Origin: Closterium sp. NIES-65
Lineage: Eukaryota; Streptophyta; Zygnematophyceae; Desmidiales; Closteriaceae
Direction of reading: 5' to 3'
Assembly (NCBI GenBank): GCA_948144175.1
Contig: CANXME010002528.1
Location: forward strand, 1,370,501 to 1,434,500
Length of the DNA: 64,000 nucleotides
Both the position numbers and the translations under genes were made by a program. The first letter of the stretch is position 1, and each line of letters starts with the position of its first letter. Under the pieces are notes generated by a model. It saw nothing but the letters and a program-made list of their open reading frames with translations. It was not told the DNA's origin and ran no database searches. This document shows, one piece after another, positions 41,095 to 52,868 of this stretch.

Positions 41095-41560
41095 CTTCCT
41101 CCTCCCATTGTACCCGCAGCAGCATCATCAGCGGCACCTCAACGGCACCACCAGCAGCACCCTCCCCCCTTTCCTCCCCCATAGCATCGCCCTCCTCCTC
41201 CTCCTCCACCCAACCCACCCTCCGCTCCTCCCTTCCTCCTCCCATCCTACCTGCAGCAGCACCAGCAGCAGCACCAGCAGCGGCACCACCAGCAGCACCC
41301 TTCCCCCTTGCCTCCCCCATAGCATCGCCCTCCTCCTCCACCGTCCTCCTCCTCCCATCCTACCTGCAGCAGCACCAGCAGCAGCACCTGCAGCGGCACC
41401 ACCAGTAGCACCCTTCCCCCTTGCATCCCTCATAGCATCGCCCTCCTCCTCCTCCACCTTCCCCACCCTCCGCTCCTCCCTTCCTCCTCCCATCCTACCC
41501 GCAGCAGCATCCGCAGCGGCACCAGCTGCAGAACCAGCAGCGGCATGGGCAGCAGGGCCA
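41095..41560 (+). repeat. 110-130 bp leader repeat upstream of Copia-D gag
   Basis: There are about four imperfect copies beginning CCTTCCTCCTCCCATCCTAC and containing CAGCAGCACCAGCAG runs, ending just before the gag ATG at 41631. ORFs on both strands here are repeat artefacts. Confidence 0.8.
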
Positions 41561-41630
41561 GCAGCAGCATTGGCAAGGGTACCCTCGCACCATCCTCCTC
41601 CTGCCCTAGCCTCTACCCATCCTCATCTCT

Positions 41631-42988
41631 ATGGCATCGTCGTCCGATTCTTCCGTCGACCTTGCCACTGTTGACGCACTCGAGTTGCTGCCTGACAACT
41701 CTGCTGCTAATTGGCACTCTTATGCTCATTCCGTTGAGGTGCTCCTCTCCTCTGTTGTGGTCAGCGGCTACAACCTTCGCTCGGTTGTCTTTCAGGAAGG
41801 CGGTGGACTTCAGCCCGTGGCCCCCACCGCTCCTACTGGACCTGCCCCCGCCCACCCTGGCGCCGAGCCCTCTCCCCCCGGTGATCCTCCCACCTTCGCG
41901 CCGAATGTCAACGACCCGCAGAGCTCGGAAACCGCCATTCGCACCTACCGCACCAATCTCCAAGAGCACCTGCGCCTGCAATTGCGTTACGAGGACGACA
42001 GGCGCATCTATGACGACGCCGCTGCCCGCTACAACAAGTACCAAGAAGACCTGGACACCTACACTGCAGAACTTGGAGACTACACCACGAAAATTAATGC
42101 CTGGCGGGTTGCTGATCGGCGTGCGCTTGCCATTCTTCTCGCCACCATCCCCTCCTCCCTCAAACGCGAGCTCTCACCTACCTTCTCCTCCCACCTGTGG
42201 CGACTTCTAGTTGACCTTTTCGATCGGCAGGACGTTGCCACTCTTTACGCCCTTATCAAGGAGTTTGGAACTCTCTCCATGGATTCCACTTCTGGTGCAG
42301 CTGCTTTCACTCGCCGTGTCTTAGACCTTGCTCGGCGCCTTGCAACACTCGATGTGGTGTACCCGGACACCGTCATCTGCTGCCACCTCCTCGAGGGCCT
42401 CACACCTGCCTTCGACGCTCACAAGCTTGCTTACATGCAGCTTATCTCCAAGCACCACACCCCTGCCGAAGTCGCTCAGTGGATTATCACCACCGAAGCT
42501 GAGATCCTTCGCCACTCTTCCTCCACTGCCGCAGCAGCCCAGTCGCGCAGCAGCCGGGGTGGACGTGGCGGTGGGCGTGGGGGTGGGCGTGGTGGTGGGC
42601 GTGGGGGTGGACGAGGGGGATCAGCAGGTCGCGGTGGTGCTGGCAGCAGTGGTGCGGGTCGTGGTACGGCAGCTGTCTTTCCTCCCTGTCAGTACCTGCC
42701 TCGCTACGGTCCCACTCAGGGACAGCGCTGCGGCCAAACCACCCATGCCACTGAGACGTGCTTCAAGGCACTCAGTGATGAGTGGTTTGCCCGTGGCAAC
42801 ACCGGCACCCCTCCTCGCTGGTCCGCCCTCAACCCTCGCCCCACTCCTCTTGAGGTCCGTTCCTCTCCCCTTTATGAACCTCCCTCCTCCACCCACGCCC
42901 ACCAGGCCCTCGCCCCTCCCCAGCAGCAGCACCAGCAGCAGCAACAGCAGCAGCAGCTTGGAAATCAGCAGCAGGGGTCACAGCAGTA
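41631..42988 (+). pseudogene. Copia-D gag, first part
   Basis: ATG start (MASSSDSSVDLATVDALELL). The capsid core includes LLATIPSSLKRELSPTFSS and VICCHLLEGLTPAFDAHKLAY, then a Gly-Arg-rich region (GGRGGGRGG) and a Cys/His stretch (CQYLPRYGPTQGQRCGQ...CF), then Gln-rich sequence. It is split at GSQQY by the MITE inserted at 42989. Beyond the MITE the same frame continues at 43872. Confidence 0.9.
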
Positions 42989-43863
42989 CTATGTTGCGAA
43001 AGACGCGTCCTGCGTCCTGGACGCATGCGTCCAGACGCATGCGTCCAGACGCAGGACGCAGCACCAGGACCAGAAAGTCGCACCAAAAGACGCAAGCCCG
43101 GGCAGGGCAAAAAAACCCCACGGGTAAGCAAAAAAATTGTTATAGTCCCTGGATGAGCACGGGGGCGGGTCGGGCTGTTCTGGCCCGCCTCTTTCCCCTG
43201 CGACAATTTGCTTCGTCAGCTGTACATATATGCTAGTCGAGAAAAACCCCCTAGTTTATTACGCTGTCGACTATATCTCAGGCCAACAAATGCGGCCAGA
43301 TCTGGTCGACCTGGGATGGGAATTGATAGACTGGTTGGAAATTCTAGATTCAGTGCGATGAAATGCGGTTTTTGTTCTAATTTGAGTCAATTTTGTCAGA
43401 TCTCATTCTTGCGGGGATTTGACCCCCCCGACAAATGTCGTGCCAGTCAAATTTGAGCTGCGCGACATTTTGTGCAAGCTCTAGCGCAAGCTCAGCTCAC
43501 CCCTAGCTTCTCATCATGCCATCTCTCACCTAGCTCGTTCCCAAACTTAGGTTCTAGTGTTAGTTAACCGTTTTGAAGTAACGGTTATCTCAAAGGGTGA
43601 CGAAATGGCGTTTGTGCTAAGGGGGGGGGTCGAAATTTCGCGATTTCGACAGTCGCGTCGAAATCGCGAATCTAAATTTCGCGATTTCGACAGTCGCGTC
43701 GAAATCGCGAATCTAAATTTCGCGATCGGGATTTTTTTTTCGGGGCAGCCCGAAAAAAATTCGATGTTCGTCCTGCGTTTGGACGCGCGTCCTGCGTCCG
43801 AGCGTCCAGACACTGCGTCCAGACGCAGGACGCAGCGTCCTCCGTGCGTCTTTCGCATCATAG
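42989..43863. mobile_element. hAT-type MITE inserted in Copia-D gag (875 bp)
   Basis: The inverted termini are CTATGTTGCGAAAGACGC and (complement of the right end) CTATGATGCGAAAGACGC, with a perfect 8-bp duplication CAGCAGTA (42981-42988 and 43864-43871). Both arms are dense in GCGTCC/GGACGC words. Its centre (about 43630-43730) holds two copies of a TTTCGCGATTTCGACAGTCG block, itself palindromic. No transposase is encoded. Confidence 0.93.
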
Positions 43864-44619
43864 CAGCAGTATGGGCAACAGCTTCTCCTCTCTCAACTCC
43901 TGCAGCAGCTCCAGCATCTCCAACAGCAGCTCGACCTCCAGCCGCAACTGCCCCTCCTCCCTCCTCCTCCGGTTTCCCAGCAGCAGCCCTTTCCTACCTG
44001 GACTACTGGGAGTGCTGCCTCTGCAACCCATCTCTCGGGTGCGTCCCCGGCGCCGTCTGCAGGTGGCAGTGTGACCGCTTTCCCTTCCTCTGGTTTTGTT
44101 GGTTTATTAGGTCAACCTGAATCTGTTGCATCTCCCATGTACCCTTCTTCTGCTAATGAAACTTCGTTCCAGTACTCTGCCTCACCTTCCTCCACCATTG
44201 ACTTCGTTCTGGACAGTGGAGCCACTGACACTGTCCTTCGCGACGCTGGTACACTGTGCCCTCTCCCCACACCAACCTCCTTCCTCGGCGCTGATAGCAG
44301 TTTTTCCATCCCTTGTCACAACACCTCCACCCTTCCCTGTCCTCTCTTTCCCTCAGGTACTGTCACCGGTCTCCACATTCCCTCCCTTCGTACTAACCTC
44401 CTCTCCCAAAGGTCCCTCCAACAAGCCATGATCACCACTCTCATCCCAGGTGGTGCTAACCATTGTGACCTATACCAAACCTCCACAGGTCGTTTTCTCG
44501 CCCGTATTCCCTATTGTCCTCGCTCCCGTCTGTACACCCTTCGGGTTCCCCGCCCCCTCACCTTCCAAGTTGCCTCCCCCCCCCCTCCTTCCCCCCCCCC
44601 CCTCCCTCCCTCTCACTAA
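43864..44619 (+). pseudogene. Copia-D gag C-terminus and protease
   Basis: After the MITE the frame continues Gln/Leu/Pro-rich, then SVTAFPSSGFVGLLGQPESV and the retropepsin motif FVLDSGATDTVLRDAG (near 44205). LPCPLFPSGTVTGLHIPSLR and LYTLRVPRP follow. A C-rich tract (44575-44610) then shifts the frame before GAG-pre-integrase. The first codons at 43864 repeat the TSD. Confidence 0.88.
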
Positions 44620-45594
44620 CCCACCCCTCCCACCCCACCCTCCTGACTCTGACTGTTCCTGTCGCTCCCTCTCCCACCCCACCATCCTCCTCCATCACAG
44701 GCTCGGCCACCCCAACTTCGCTACTCTGCGCTCCTCTGTCTCCTCCGGTCTCCTCCACAGTCTCCCTTCCTTCCTCCCTCCCCTCCCCAAATCCCCTGCC
44801 CCCCCCTGCACCGTCTGCGTTCAGAGCAAGCTCAAGCAGCAGCCGCACCGGAGCTCCCCCTCCGCTGCTGCGGAGCCACTTGATCTTGTTCACATGGACC
44901 TATGGGGCCCTAATCCCTCTCCCACTCGCCAGGGCCATCGCTACCTTCTCGTGCTTGTTGATGATCACAGTCGGTACTCGTCCGTCTCTCTCCTTCGGAC
45001 GAAGGCGGATGCCCCGGCTGCGATCATCGCCTGGCTCGAGCGGGCAAACACCCATTTTGGGCGCCCTGTTCGCCGCCTTCACTCTGATGGAGGTGGTGAG
45101 TTCCTTAACAACCAAGTCTCCTCCTATTGTCAGTCTCGTGGCATCCTTCAGACTTACACCCTCCCTCACTCCCCACAGCAGAACGGCGTGGCTGAGAGTC
45201 GTGTTCGAGAGATCACCAAAACAGCCCGGTGTTTGCTTGTCCACGCCTCCTGCCCCCCTTCTTTTTGGGGCTATGCCCTCCTTCATGCCGCCCTCCTTAC
45301 TAACCTTTACCCTCACCCCCTTCTCCCCTCCATCACCCCCACTGAGCTGTGGACGAAGGACAAGCCTGATGCCTCATCACTTCGTGTCTGGGGCTCTAAG
45401 GCACATGTCCTCATTCACCCCTCTGACCGCTCCCGTTCCATGGGAAAGCTTGCCCCTCGTACCCTTCCCTGCATCTTCCTTGGTCATAATCCCTCCTCCC
45501 CTGACTACCTTTTCCTCCACCCACCATCCGGTCGTCTAATCCGCAGCCGGGATGTGGTCTTTGACGAGTCCACTCCCTACTACTCCTCTCTTCT
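44620..45594 (+). pseudogene. Copia-D GAG-pre-integrase and integrase
   Basis: The frame entered after the C tract runs through the zinc module (HHRLGHPNFATL...CTVCVQSK). The integrase core has all three acidic sites: VHMDLWGPN (about 44895), RLHSDGGGEFLNN (about 45080) and QQNGVAESRVRE (about 45195). The C-terminal FLGHNPSSPDYLF block ends at YYSSLL, where copia similarity stops. RT should follow about 200 codons later but is absent. Confidence 0.9.
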
Positions 45595-46136
45595 AACAAT
45601 TTCCCCTCATATTCTTGCATTCGTTTCTGTTCTGGCCTGTTCCTGTTGGTTCTGCTGCCAGTTTTGCAAGCCTTACCTTACCTACTTATAATGATGTGAA
45701 GGTGTTGAGGGAGTGTCATTATGTCTGTGAAAAAAATCGAAATTAATAAGGCCTCCCTGCCTATGGTTTTCGAATCCTTTCTTTTCCCTCCTTTCTCTTG
45801 CACTGCAAGTGCCTATTCAAAAGCAGTGTCTTTGCTCGTTCAGCTCAGTTCATTTGCTCTCCACCACCTGCCTACCAGCCCCACCTATATCCTTTATATC
45901 TCTCCAATGAGCTTATCTTCTCCCTTCTTTATCTTCGCTTGTTGGTGTGCTTCCATTTCACTCTTTCAGAACATCTCTACTGTCACTAACTTTCTCCTCC
46001 CACTATTCGAGTCCTTCCTGGCTCATGAGTACGAGTGAATCACTTCACATCACCACCCGTTTCCCCCTCATGAACCTAAGTTTGCATGTCTTGTTCACCC
46101 CCGTCACATTCATGTCTGCCTGGCCTTGCTGCAACT
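45595..46136. other. Flank between truncated Copia-D and hAT-2
   Basis: CT-rich, no recognisable coding sequence. It may be intron of host gene 2. Its last 8 bp (GCTGCAAC) are the left copy of the hAT-2 target duplication, and the sequence continues at 55313. Confidence 0.5.
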
Positions 46137-47670
46137 AGGGATGAGCAAAATTCCGAACGCCTGTTCGGTTCGCCTCGAACATGTTCGAGGCGAACCGAAC
46201 AGGCATTTTTTTTTGCCTAAATTGTTCGGGCCGAACATGTTCGGTGTTCGGCCGAACATGTTCGATGTTCGCCCCAAAATTTCGGGCCTCCAAGCCGAAC
46301 ACGAACATGTTCGTGTTCGACTTGGGGGCCACGCGAACACCAAAAATGTTCGCGTCAAAATAGGCCGCGACCAGATTTAGGTCGCGACCAATTTTTGTTT
46401 GAGCTCATTTCGTGAGCTCAAACTCAGAATGCGTTTTTGCCTTAGCGCTCCCTCACACAGCCGCCCTAGCCTTCTTGTTCTAGGTGCAAGCAAGTGCACG
46501 CCGATACTTACTTGCAATATACACGGACATTAGATGTATTATGCATAGGGTTTAGCGTAGTGTAGGGTGTTTAGGGTTGCTATTAATTAAGGTTCAGCCA
46601 GCATCTCCCCAAAGGGCTCAAGTAGGGCGTATTTCAGATACCTTACCGTGCGGGATAACTATTAGGAACGTGCGGCACCATCCAACTCTACCGTTGCACG
46701 AAGGGTGTTTTAGGGTTTAGGGTAGAGGGCTGAGTTATGGCTTCCAGGGCTGGTGGATCCATAGGGAGAGGTGCAGGCAGGGCTCAAGGCAGCGCACCGG
46801 GTTCTCCACCACGACCTATGCAAGGGCGGGTAGGGGATGGACCAGGAGGAGCCGGCGCGATCTTCGTTGGGGTGTTGCTTACCGTACCGGCGCCGACCTC
46901 CCGTCGCTCTTTCCGTTACGACGGCCCTCGACCCCCTCCTTCGGGGCAGACGCAGCCGGAGAGCGGCAGTGCGGAGGAGGATGAGGAGGAGGATGGTGAG
47001 GGCGAGAAGGAGGAGGACAGTGAGGGGAGCGGGTATGACAGCGAGGCGGCGTGGGACCCAGAGACGCATGGCGGTGGGGAGGGGGGAGATGATGATGATG
47101 AAGACCACGAGATGGATGGGTTGGAGCCAGAGGGGCGGGAGGAGGAGGTGGGAGAGGGTGGCGGAAGGGGGGCGACAGAGGCGGGATCACAGCATGTGCG
47201 TGAAGGGGGAGGGAGCGTGGGGGTTAAGGTGGGGGGGAAAAAGGCCGTGACCATTAGGGAGCCGAGGCAGCGGAAGAAGGCCAACAAGTTGAGGGAGCGG
47301 GCGTATCCCTGCACGTTCACTGGGGAGCCCTTGGGCGAGGGTGTAATCGCTCTCGAGTTCCTAGACGAGGACGGAGGGTCCGAGAGTAGTAAGGGGACTG
47401 GCAAGGGTAATAGGAAGCCGGGGTGGCAGGTAATGATGTTCGGACCGTTAGGGGCAGACGAGAAGCGTCAGTGCAAGATTTGCACAGACAGGATTTCTTG
47501 GAAGCAATCCACAACAACCCCCGGCGAGAGGCACTTTGCGAGCTTCCACACTGCGCACATGCATGTGTGGCATCACCGTTACCACACCCCGTCCGTTCAC
47601 TTGCCAGGGGAGACGTTTCCCCGTGGGGGCTACAAGGGAGTGCCGGATGGGTACGTCTAGGGATGATCAT

Positions 47671-47850
47671 TAGGCCCGACCCGACCCGACCCGACCCGAC
47701 TTGGGCGGGCCAGCCGGGTTTCGGGTCGGGTCGGGTCGGGTCGGAACTTCTAGGAATCCTGGCCCGACCCGGGTATCGGGTGCCGGGTCAGGCTTGACCC
47801 GCCCCCGGGTCGGGTCGGGTAGGGGCCGGGTCGGGTCGGGTCGGGCCAGA
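47671..47850. repeat. GACCC/GGGTC subterminal array, left end of hAT-3
   Basis: Dense CCCGACCCGACC and GGGTCGGGTCGG runs occur in both orientations, able to form hairpins. The mirror block lies at 52120-52345. These are candidate transposase-binding repeats. Confidence 0.85.
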
Positions 47851-48128
47851 ACCCCATATGCAGTGTGTAGGGGTTTCCTCGCTACTGTCCAGTGTTGCAA
47901 AGACTGAATGTTTGTGTAATATATTATTATATGAACGTCCTCCCTTCTGTAAATTAACTATTCAAAGTTGCGTAAACTGTTACACGTGTTTGGAAAAAAC
48001 CTACAAAGGCCTAAAAGCTAACGGAGTCAACTAGTAGTTCGACGCACAGGAATAAGAACCAATCAAGTTTTGGTCCGATCATGTTATCTGATGAAGTTAA
48101 GGGCAAGAGCATCAATTACGAACAAATA

Positions 48129-51100
48129 TCACAACCCCATCGATTCATCCTCCACTCCAAGGGTGGGATTGGCCGTTGAGGTGCCCTTGGGAGCGAGAGT
48201 CCCCGAAGGGTGGTGGTCCTGCCACGTCTTAATCAGCATGGAAGCACGCACTTGGCCAGCTGCCAGTCGGTGTCGCTGCCAAGTAATGATGTTCCTGCTC
48301 TGTGAGAATGCGCGCTCACTCGCTGCTGACGAAGCCGGTACCCCCAGATAATCTTTAGCCATCGCCCTCAAGCCCTTCAGTGTCTCCCTGCTGCGCCAAT
48401 ACTCCAATGCGCTTCCACCCCTCTGCCTCCCCTCTGCCAGGTACTGATCCACCTCATCCTGTAGATCCTCCCCCTCTTCGGCCTCCATGGCGTCCCACGC
48501 AGCGAACAACTGAGACTAGATGCTGACATTTGCCGATGCATCCACAGCCCCACCCCCTGCCGACGCATGCACCCCTGCACCCCTCGCACTAGTCACCTCC
48601 CCACCATCTCGCAGCGCCGTGGTGCTGGCTGCCTGGTACTCTGGAAGGCGCGCTCGTACCAGGGCCTTCACCCTATCAGGTCCTAGCTCCAGTGTTGTCC
48701 CTCTCGAATTCCCCTCTGCTGCCCTGGCTCGGTGCTTGAAGGGCGCGAGCTTCTGGCGCGGGTCCAAGAAAGTGGCTATCGCTGCCTCCTCGCTCACACC
48801 CCCCATGTGTCGCTCCAGCTTGCTCAGAGCAGCAGTGATCAGCGATGAGCGCAGAGGGGAGATGCCAGGAGTGCGCTGTGCCTTCTCCTGCAGGTCAATC
48901 AGCGCGTTGTACTGCGGTACAACGGCTGAGAGGGTAGGGTACAGGGAACCCTCGGCGAAGAGGGTGACTTGCTCGAATGGGGTGAGGAAGTCTCGGAGCT
49001 CGGCGAGGTCGTCCCAGTGCGCATCCGTCAACCTGATGGCGTCCCACGCCTTCTTAGTCTCCTTGCTGATGGATGACTGGTATGGGTCACATGGGTTGTA
49101 AAGATGGAGGCACAGCATGGGATTGTGGCACATGCATGGGATGGTGGCACATGCATGGGATGGTGGGACATGCATGCATGGGATGGTGGGACATGCATGC
49201 ATGGGATGGTGGCACATGCATGGGATTGTGGCACATGCATGGGATGGTGGCACATGCACGCATGGGATGGTGGCACATGCATGGGATTGTGGCACATGCA
49301 TGGGATGGTGGGACATGCATGCATGGGATGGTGGGACATGCATGCATGGGATGGTGGCACATGCATGGGATTGTGGCATATGCATGGGATGGTGGCACAT
49401 GCACGCATGGGATGGTGGCACATGCATGGGATTGTGGCACATGCATGCATGGGATGGTGGCACATGCATGGGATGGTGGCACTATTCAAGCCATGCCCAC
49501 GTACCCCCATTCGCCATAGTCACAAGCGAATGTGAATCCAACCATACGTACATCTGAATCGTCGAAAAACATGGCAATGGGCATGCGCAGCTCGAAGCCC
49601 CTGTTCACCATGTGGAGTGTAGAACCCCATCTCGTCACGCAGTCCACGATCAAACGCAACGGACCCGATGGTCGCCGAGAACCGGGAGGACCCTGGGGCC
49701 GGGTCGCCGCGTATCCCTTTTGGAGCTCGAAGAAACGATCTGTGCGCAGTGTGGACCAGCCGATGTAGTTCGCCACGTCTCGCAGCCTCTTGAGTGGCTC
49801 GGCCACCTCGTCAACCTTCAGTGCAGCTTGCACTGCAAGGTTGACGACGTGCGCCATGCACCTGTTGGGGCAATGCATTGTGCACAACCTTAATGTCACT
49901 GTACCACATGAGCACTTCCATAACAAACATGGTGGACTACGCCAACAGTTTATAGCATACCCTTACGGAGACAGCCCCATAGTACCTGAAGTGCCTCCAG
50001 CGACTGAGCAGTGGTGGGTGCCTGGGCCGTGAGCCCGGCCTGGCGTCAGGTACACCGGCCAGCAGACGCATTGCCCTGCTGTTGTTCTCGGCGTTGTCAC
50101 ACGTCACGGCGAACAGCATCTTCTCCAAGCCCCACTCCCTCAACACCTCCTCCAGCTCATCGGCTATCAAGTCCCCCGTATGAGAGCCCTTAAGCTCCCT
50201 GAAGTCTATAACAGCCTGTTTTAGCTGGAAATCGCTGGTGACATAGTGGGCAGTCACCCCCATGAAGGCCACGTTGTTCTCACCGGTCCAGATGTCAAAG
50301 GTGAGGGACATCCTTCCCGCCAGGCCATCACCCACCAGTAGCTGCCGCATGTCCTCCCGAGCAGCCTCCCCGTATGCCTGCATGTCCCGTGCCAAGCGAT
50401 GGCGTGAGCTGAGCAGTAGCGCAGCTCCCGGGTTCAGCATCTGGACAAATGCTTTGAACTGTAACGCAGGAGTCAAAGGATGTCGGTAAAAGGATTATGA
50501 AGATGCTTCGGGATTAGCCAACAGAATGCAGTGCGGCTGCCCTGTACGAATATGACCACCTCAATACGAAGATGAACATGACCAACGGCAAGAGAACGGT
50601 GTCACTCACCTCGCGACACTCAACAAGTCGAAACGGAAGGTCAGCTGCCGCAAATAGCAGCACCAATCCCTCGCGCAGCTGCTGGCCATGAACACGCGGC
50701 GTGACGAATGCGGCCATGCTCATCTGCCTACTCCCACCAGCCTCGGATCCGCCAGTCACAGCGCTGTCTGGTGTCTGTACAATCCTGGGCCACGTGGCTG
50801 CATGCTCCCAAGGCCACGCTGTCTGGTCGGGGACATCCGGACCCCATCCCCCTTCGGGAAACGTCAGGTTGTCTGGCTTGTTTGGATCCTTGAAACGCCG
50901 ACACCAGATCTGCAGGCTGGGGTAGTGGCTCCTCTTAAGGTGTCTCTTCCCCGTGCTCGTGCAACTACCTTTCCAGCTAATCTTCTTCTTGCAAATCTTG
51001 CAATTCCTAGCCTCGTTCACATCCTTCTCACTGAACATGCCACGAACCAGGCCGGGTTCTGCATTCCTAAGCACCTCCTCAGTCCATGGGTCCAGCTCCT

Positions 51101-51689
51101 CGTCGGTAGGGGTCCTGCCCGCCCTGTCGGACCTCTGGCTTGCAATCACAGCAGCAGCTCCAGCCCCCGTAGACCCACCCAAAGGTGCACCACCTGCCGC
51201 AGCGGCGGAGGTACCTGCCCCTGCTGCGCCCGACCCCTCAGAACCACCCGCGGCTGCCCCCTGCGGCTGCGAATTCGACGCCGGCCCGGCCCCTCCAGCT
51301 CCCGACCCCACAGGCCCACTCGGGCGTGGCCTCTTTGCTGCTGCACCGCTGCCATGCGCGCCACTGCCACCAGCCTGGCCCGCTCCTCTCCCTCCCCAAC
51401 CCTCATCACCCGATCCTCCACTCGTGCCGGCCGCCTCCCCCGGAGCCGGCCTCCAATCCGGGTCCTTCTCCTTTCCCCGTGTTCCTTGCTCCTCCGTCAC
51501 CGGGCCAGGTCCTAGAGACTCCCATTCCCGCACCTCTTCACGCCTCCTCGTCACGATTGCATCGTCCCACCCAATTTCCTGCCCATTGAAGACGCTCCCC
51601 AAGCGAAAACTGGCCCTGGAGGCCGGTGTCGGGAGGCCTCCAAGTGAAGCCCCAGGAATAGCCCGTGAGCTGTCTTCTTCCCCCTCCAT
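48129..51689 (-). pseudogene. hAT-3 transposase gene, four exons, one nonsense codon
   Basis: Exons: 51689-50610, 50458-49986, 49861-49552, 49076-48129, all GT-AG and phase-consistent (936 codons). Exon 1 starts at ATG 51689 and has a Gly/Ala/Ser-rich region, then a BED finger (CKICKKKISWK...RHLKRSH). Exon 2 has TFDIWTGENNVAFMG and VTCDNAENNSRA. Exon 3 has RCMAHVVNLAV and DCVTRWGSTLHM. Exon 4 has ATFLDPRQKL, ALEYWR and the dimerisation motif PASSAASERAFSQSRNI. A TAG at 48518-48516 breaks exon 4 in frame. It is the only lesion seen, so it may be recent, or that stretch may be removed by an intron I did not recognise. Confidence 0.88.
49077..49551 (-). repeat. Intron 3 of the hAT-3 transposase with CATGCA minisatellite
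   Basis: 49110-49485 is an array of about 17 short units built from CATGCATGGGATGGTGGCA with variants (ATTGTGG, CACGCATGGG, an added CATG). It lies wholly inside an intron that begins GTACGT and ends ACCAG on the minus strand. Six long ORFs cross it only because of the repeat. Confidence 0.87.
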
Positions 51690-52119
51690 TCGCGTGCAAG
51701 CGGCGTCGATTACGTTTCGGACCTTGGAGTCGCGACGTTTTTGTAATGGCGCAGGCCTAGACAATTGGGGGTCGCGTCCCTAAAGATGCGGGCGTGGTAG
51801 GCGCGAAGTGGGCGATTTGAACGCGGGGCCAGAGTTTAGTCGTGTGTGAGAGCTTGGAATAAGTAAGTCTATAAAATCGAAAATCTGTGGTTGGTCACGC
51901 TAGGCTAAGAACTCCATTCCGCCAACATTGAACCACATGAAATAGGGTTCCTAAACATGGGCGCTGGTTTAGAGAGTTATAGAGGTTAAGAACGAGCTAG
52001 GTTAGAGAGTGCTAGCTGCCTAGGTATAGCAGATCGAAGTCAATGTCGAGGGAAAAAAAAAACCCTAGACATTGACTTGGCGATCTGCTTTACTTCGAAT
52101 TGTCGAGGGAGGGAAACTC

Positions 52120-52345
52120 GGGTCGGGCCAAATGCCCGACCCGACTTAGGGCGCGGTACCCGATTTCGAGTCGGGTCAAATTTCAGGTCAAAAACTGACC
52201 CGACCCGACCCGACCCGGTTTCGGGTGTCAGGTCGGCCCGACCCGGCCGGGTAAACCCGACCCGACCCGCCCGGGTCAACGCTTCAAAATGTCTGGCCCG
52301 ACCCGGGTCAAAACCCGGGTCGGGTCGGGTCGGCCCGACCCGCCG
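52120..52345. repeat. GACCC/GGGTC subterminal array, right end of hAT-3
   Basis: Same pentamer word as the left block, with interspersed GGTTTCGGGTGTCAGG. The short ORFs here have no coding support. Confidence 0.85.
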
Positions 52346-52565
52346 GGGCAGGATGATCATGCCTAGGTACGTCTATGAGTGGCCACATGCCAAAACTTGG
52401 CCGCAACTCGTCAAGGGGAAAGGGAAGGCGACTGATGGAGGTGATGGGTCAGGCGGGATCGAGCGGTGGATGACAACCAAACTGACCTCGGTGCAGCTAC
52501 GGCAGGCGATCACGAAGCTGGTGGTCACCTGCGACCTCCCCTTCCGCATCGTCGAGGCCGAGGCT

Positions 52566-52868
52566 GTAAGTGCCCCATCCCATCCCATGCATTCTTGGGC
52601 AAGTATGTGGTTAGTGGATGGGTCTGTCCGCTTGTGTTGCACCCGCCATGCATGTGTTGCACCCGCCATGCATGTTGCACCCGCCATGCATGTTGCACCC
52701 GCCATGCATGTTGCACCCGCCATGCATGTGTTGCACCCGCCATGCATGTGTTGCACCCGCCATGCATGTGTTGCACCCGCTTGTGTTTTGACTGTTTGCT
52801 TGTGGCCCCGGGTTTTCGTTTAGTCCCCTCTCCCCCCCCTTGTGTCTACCCCTCTCCATTTTCGTGAG
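52566..52868 (+). repeat. Intron 1 of the hAT-2 transposase with TGCATG minisatellite
   Basis: The intron starts GTAAGT. It holds about eight copies of an 18-20 bp unit (TGTTGCACCCGCCATGCA) at 52636-52775, and the exon resumes after GTGAG at 52869. ORFs through the repeat are artefacts. Confidence 0.85.

Larger units (their letters stand above)
39900..45594 (+). mobile_element. Copia-D: Ty1/copia element, 3' part missing
   Basis: It has a 5' LTR-like segment, a primer site, a long repeat-rich leader, gag, protease, GAG-pre-integrase and a complete integrase. Sequence identity to any copia ends just after DVVFDESTPYYSS. There is no RT, RNase H or 3' LTR before 46137. The protein is clearly related to Copia-C (for example FLGHNPSSPDYLFLHPP). 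Gag is split by a hAT MITE. Confidence 0.85.
47658..52365 (-). mobile_element. hAT-3: BED-finger hAT transposon inside hAT-2
   Basis: The left end TAGGGATGATCAT is inverted against the right end ATGATCATGCCTA (imperfect TIR). The 8-bp duplication GGTACGTC (47650-47657 and 52366-52373) lies within exon 1 of the hAT-2 transposase. Both ends carry dense GGGTC/GACCC tracts (about 47671-47850 and 52120-52345). It encodes its own four-exon transposase on the opposite strand. The shared TAGGGATGA terminus suggests kinship with hAT-2. Confidence 0.93.

Noticed and set aside
40291..41184. 297-codon ORF with AGATCT-coded repeats
   Set aside because: It follows the 42-bp leader repeat of Copia-D and ends before gag. 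Untranslated leader is the simpler reading.
49073..49557. His/Cys/Met-rich ORFs at the CATGCA array
   Set aside because: They lie in an intron of the hAT-3 transposase and arise from the repeat. Six frames are open for the same reason.
52373..52867. Cys/His-rich ORFs at the TGCACCCGCCATGCA array
   Set aside because: Intronic repeat of the hAT-2 transposase gene.
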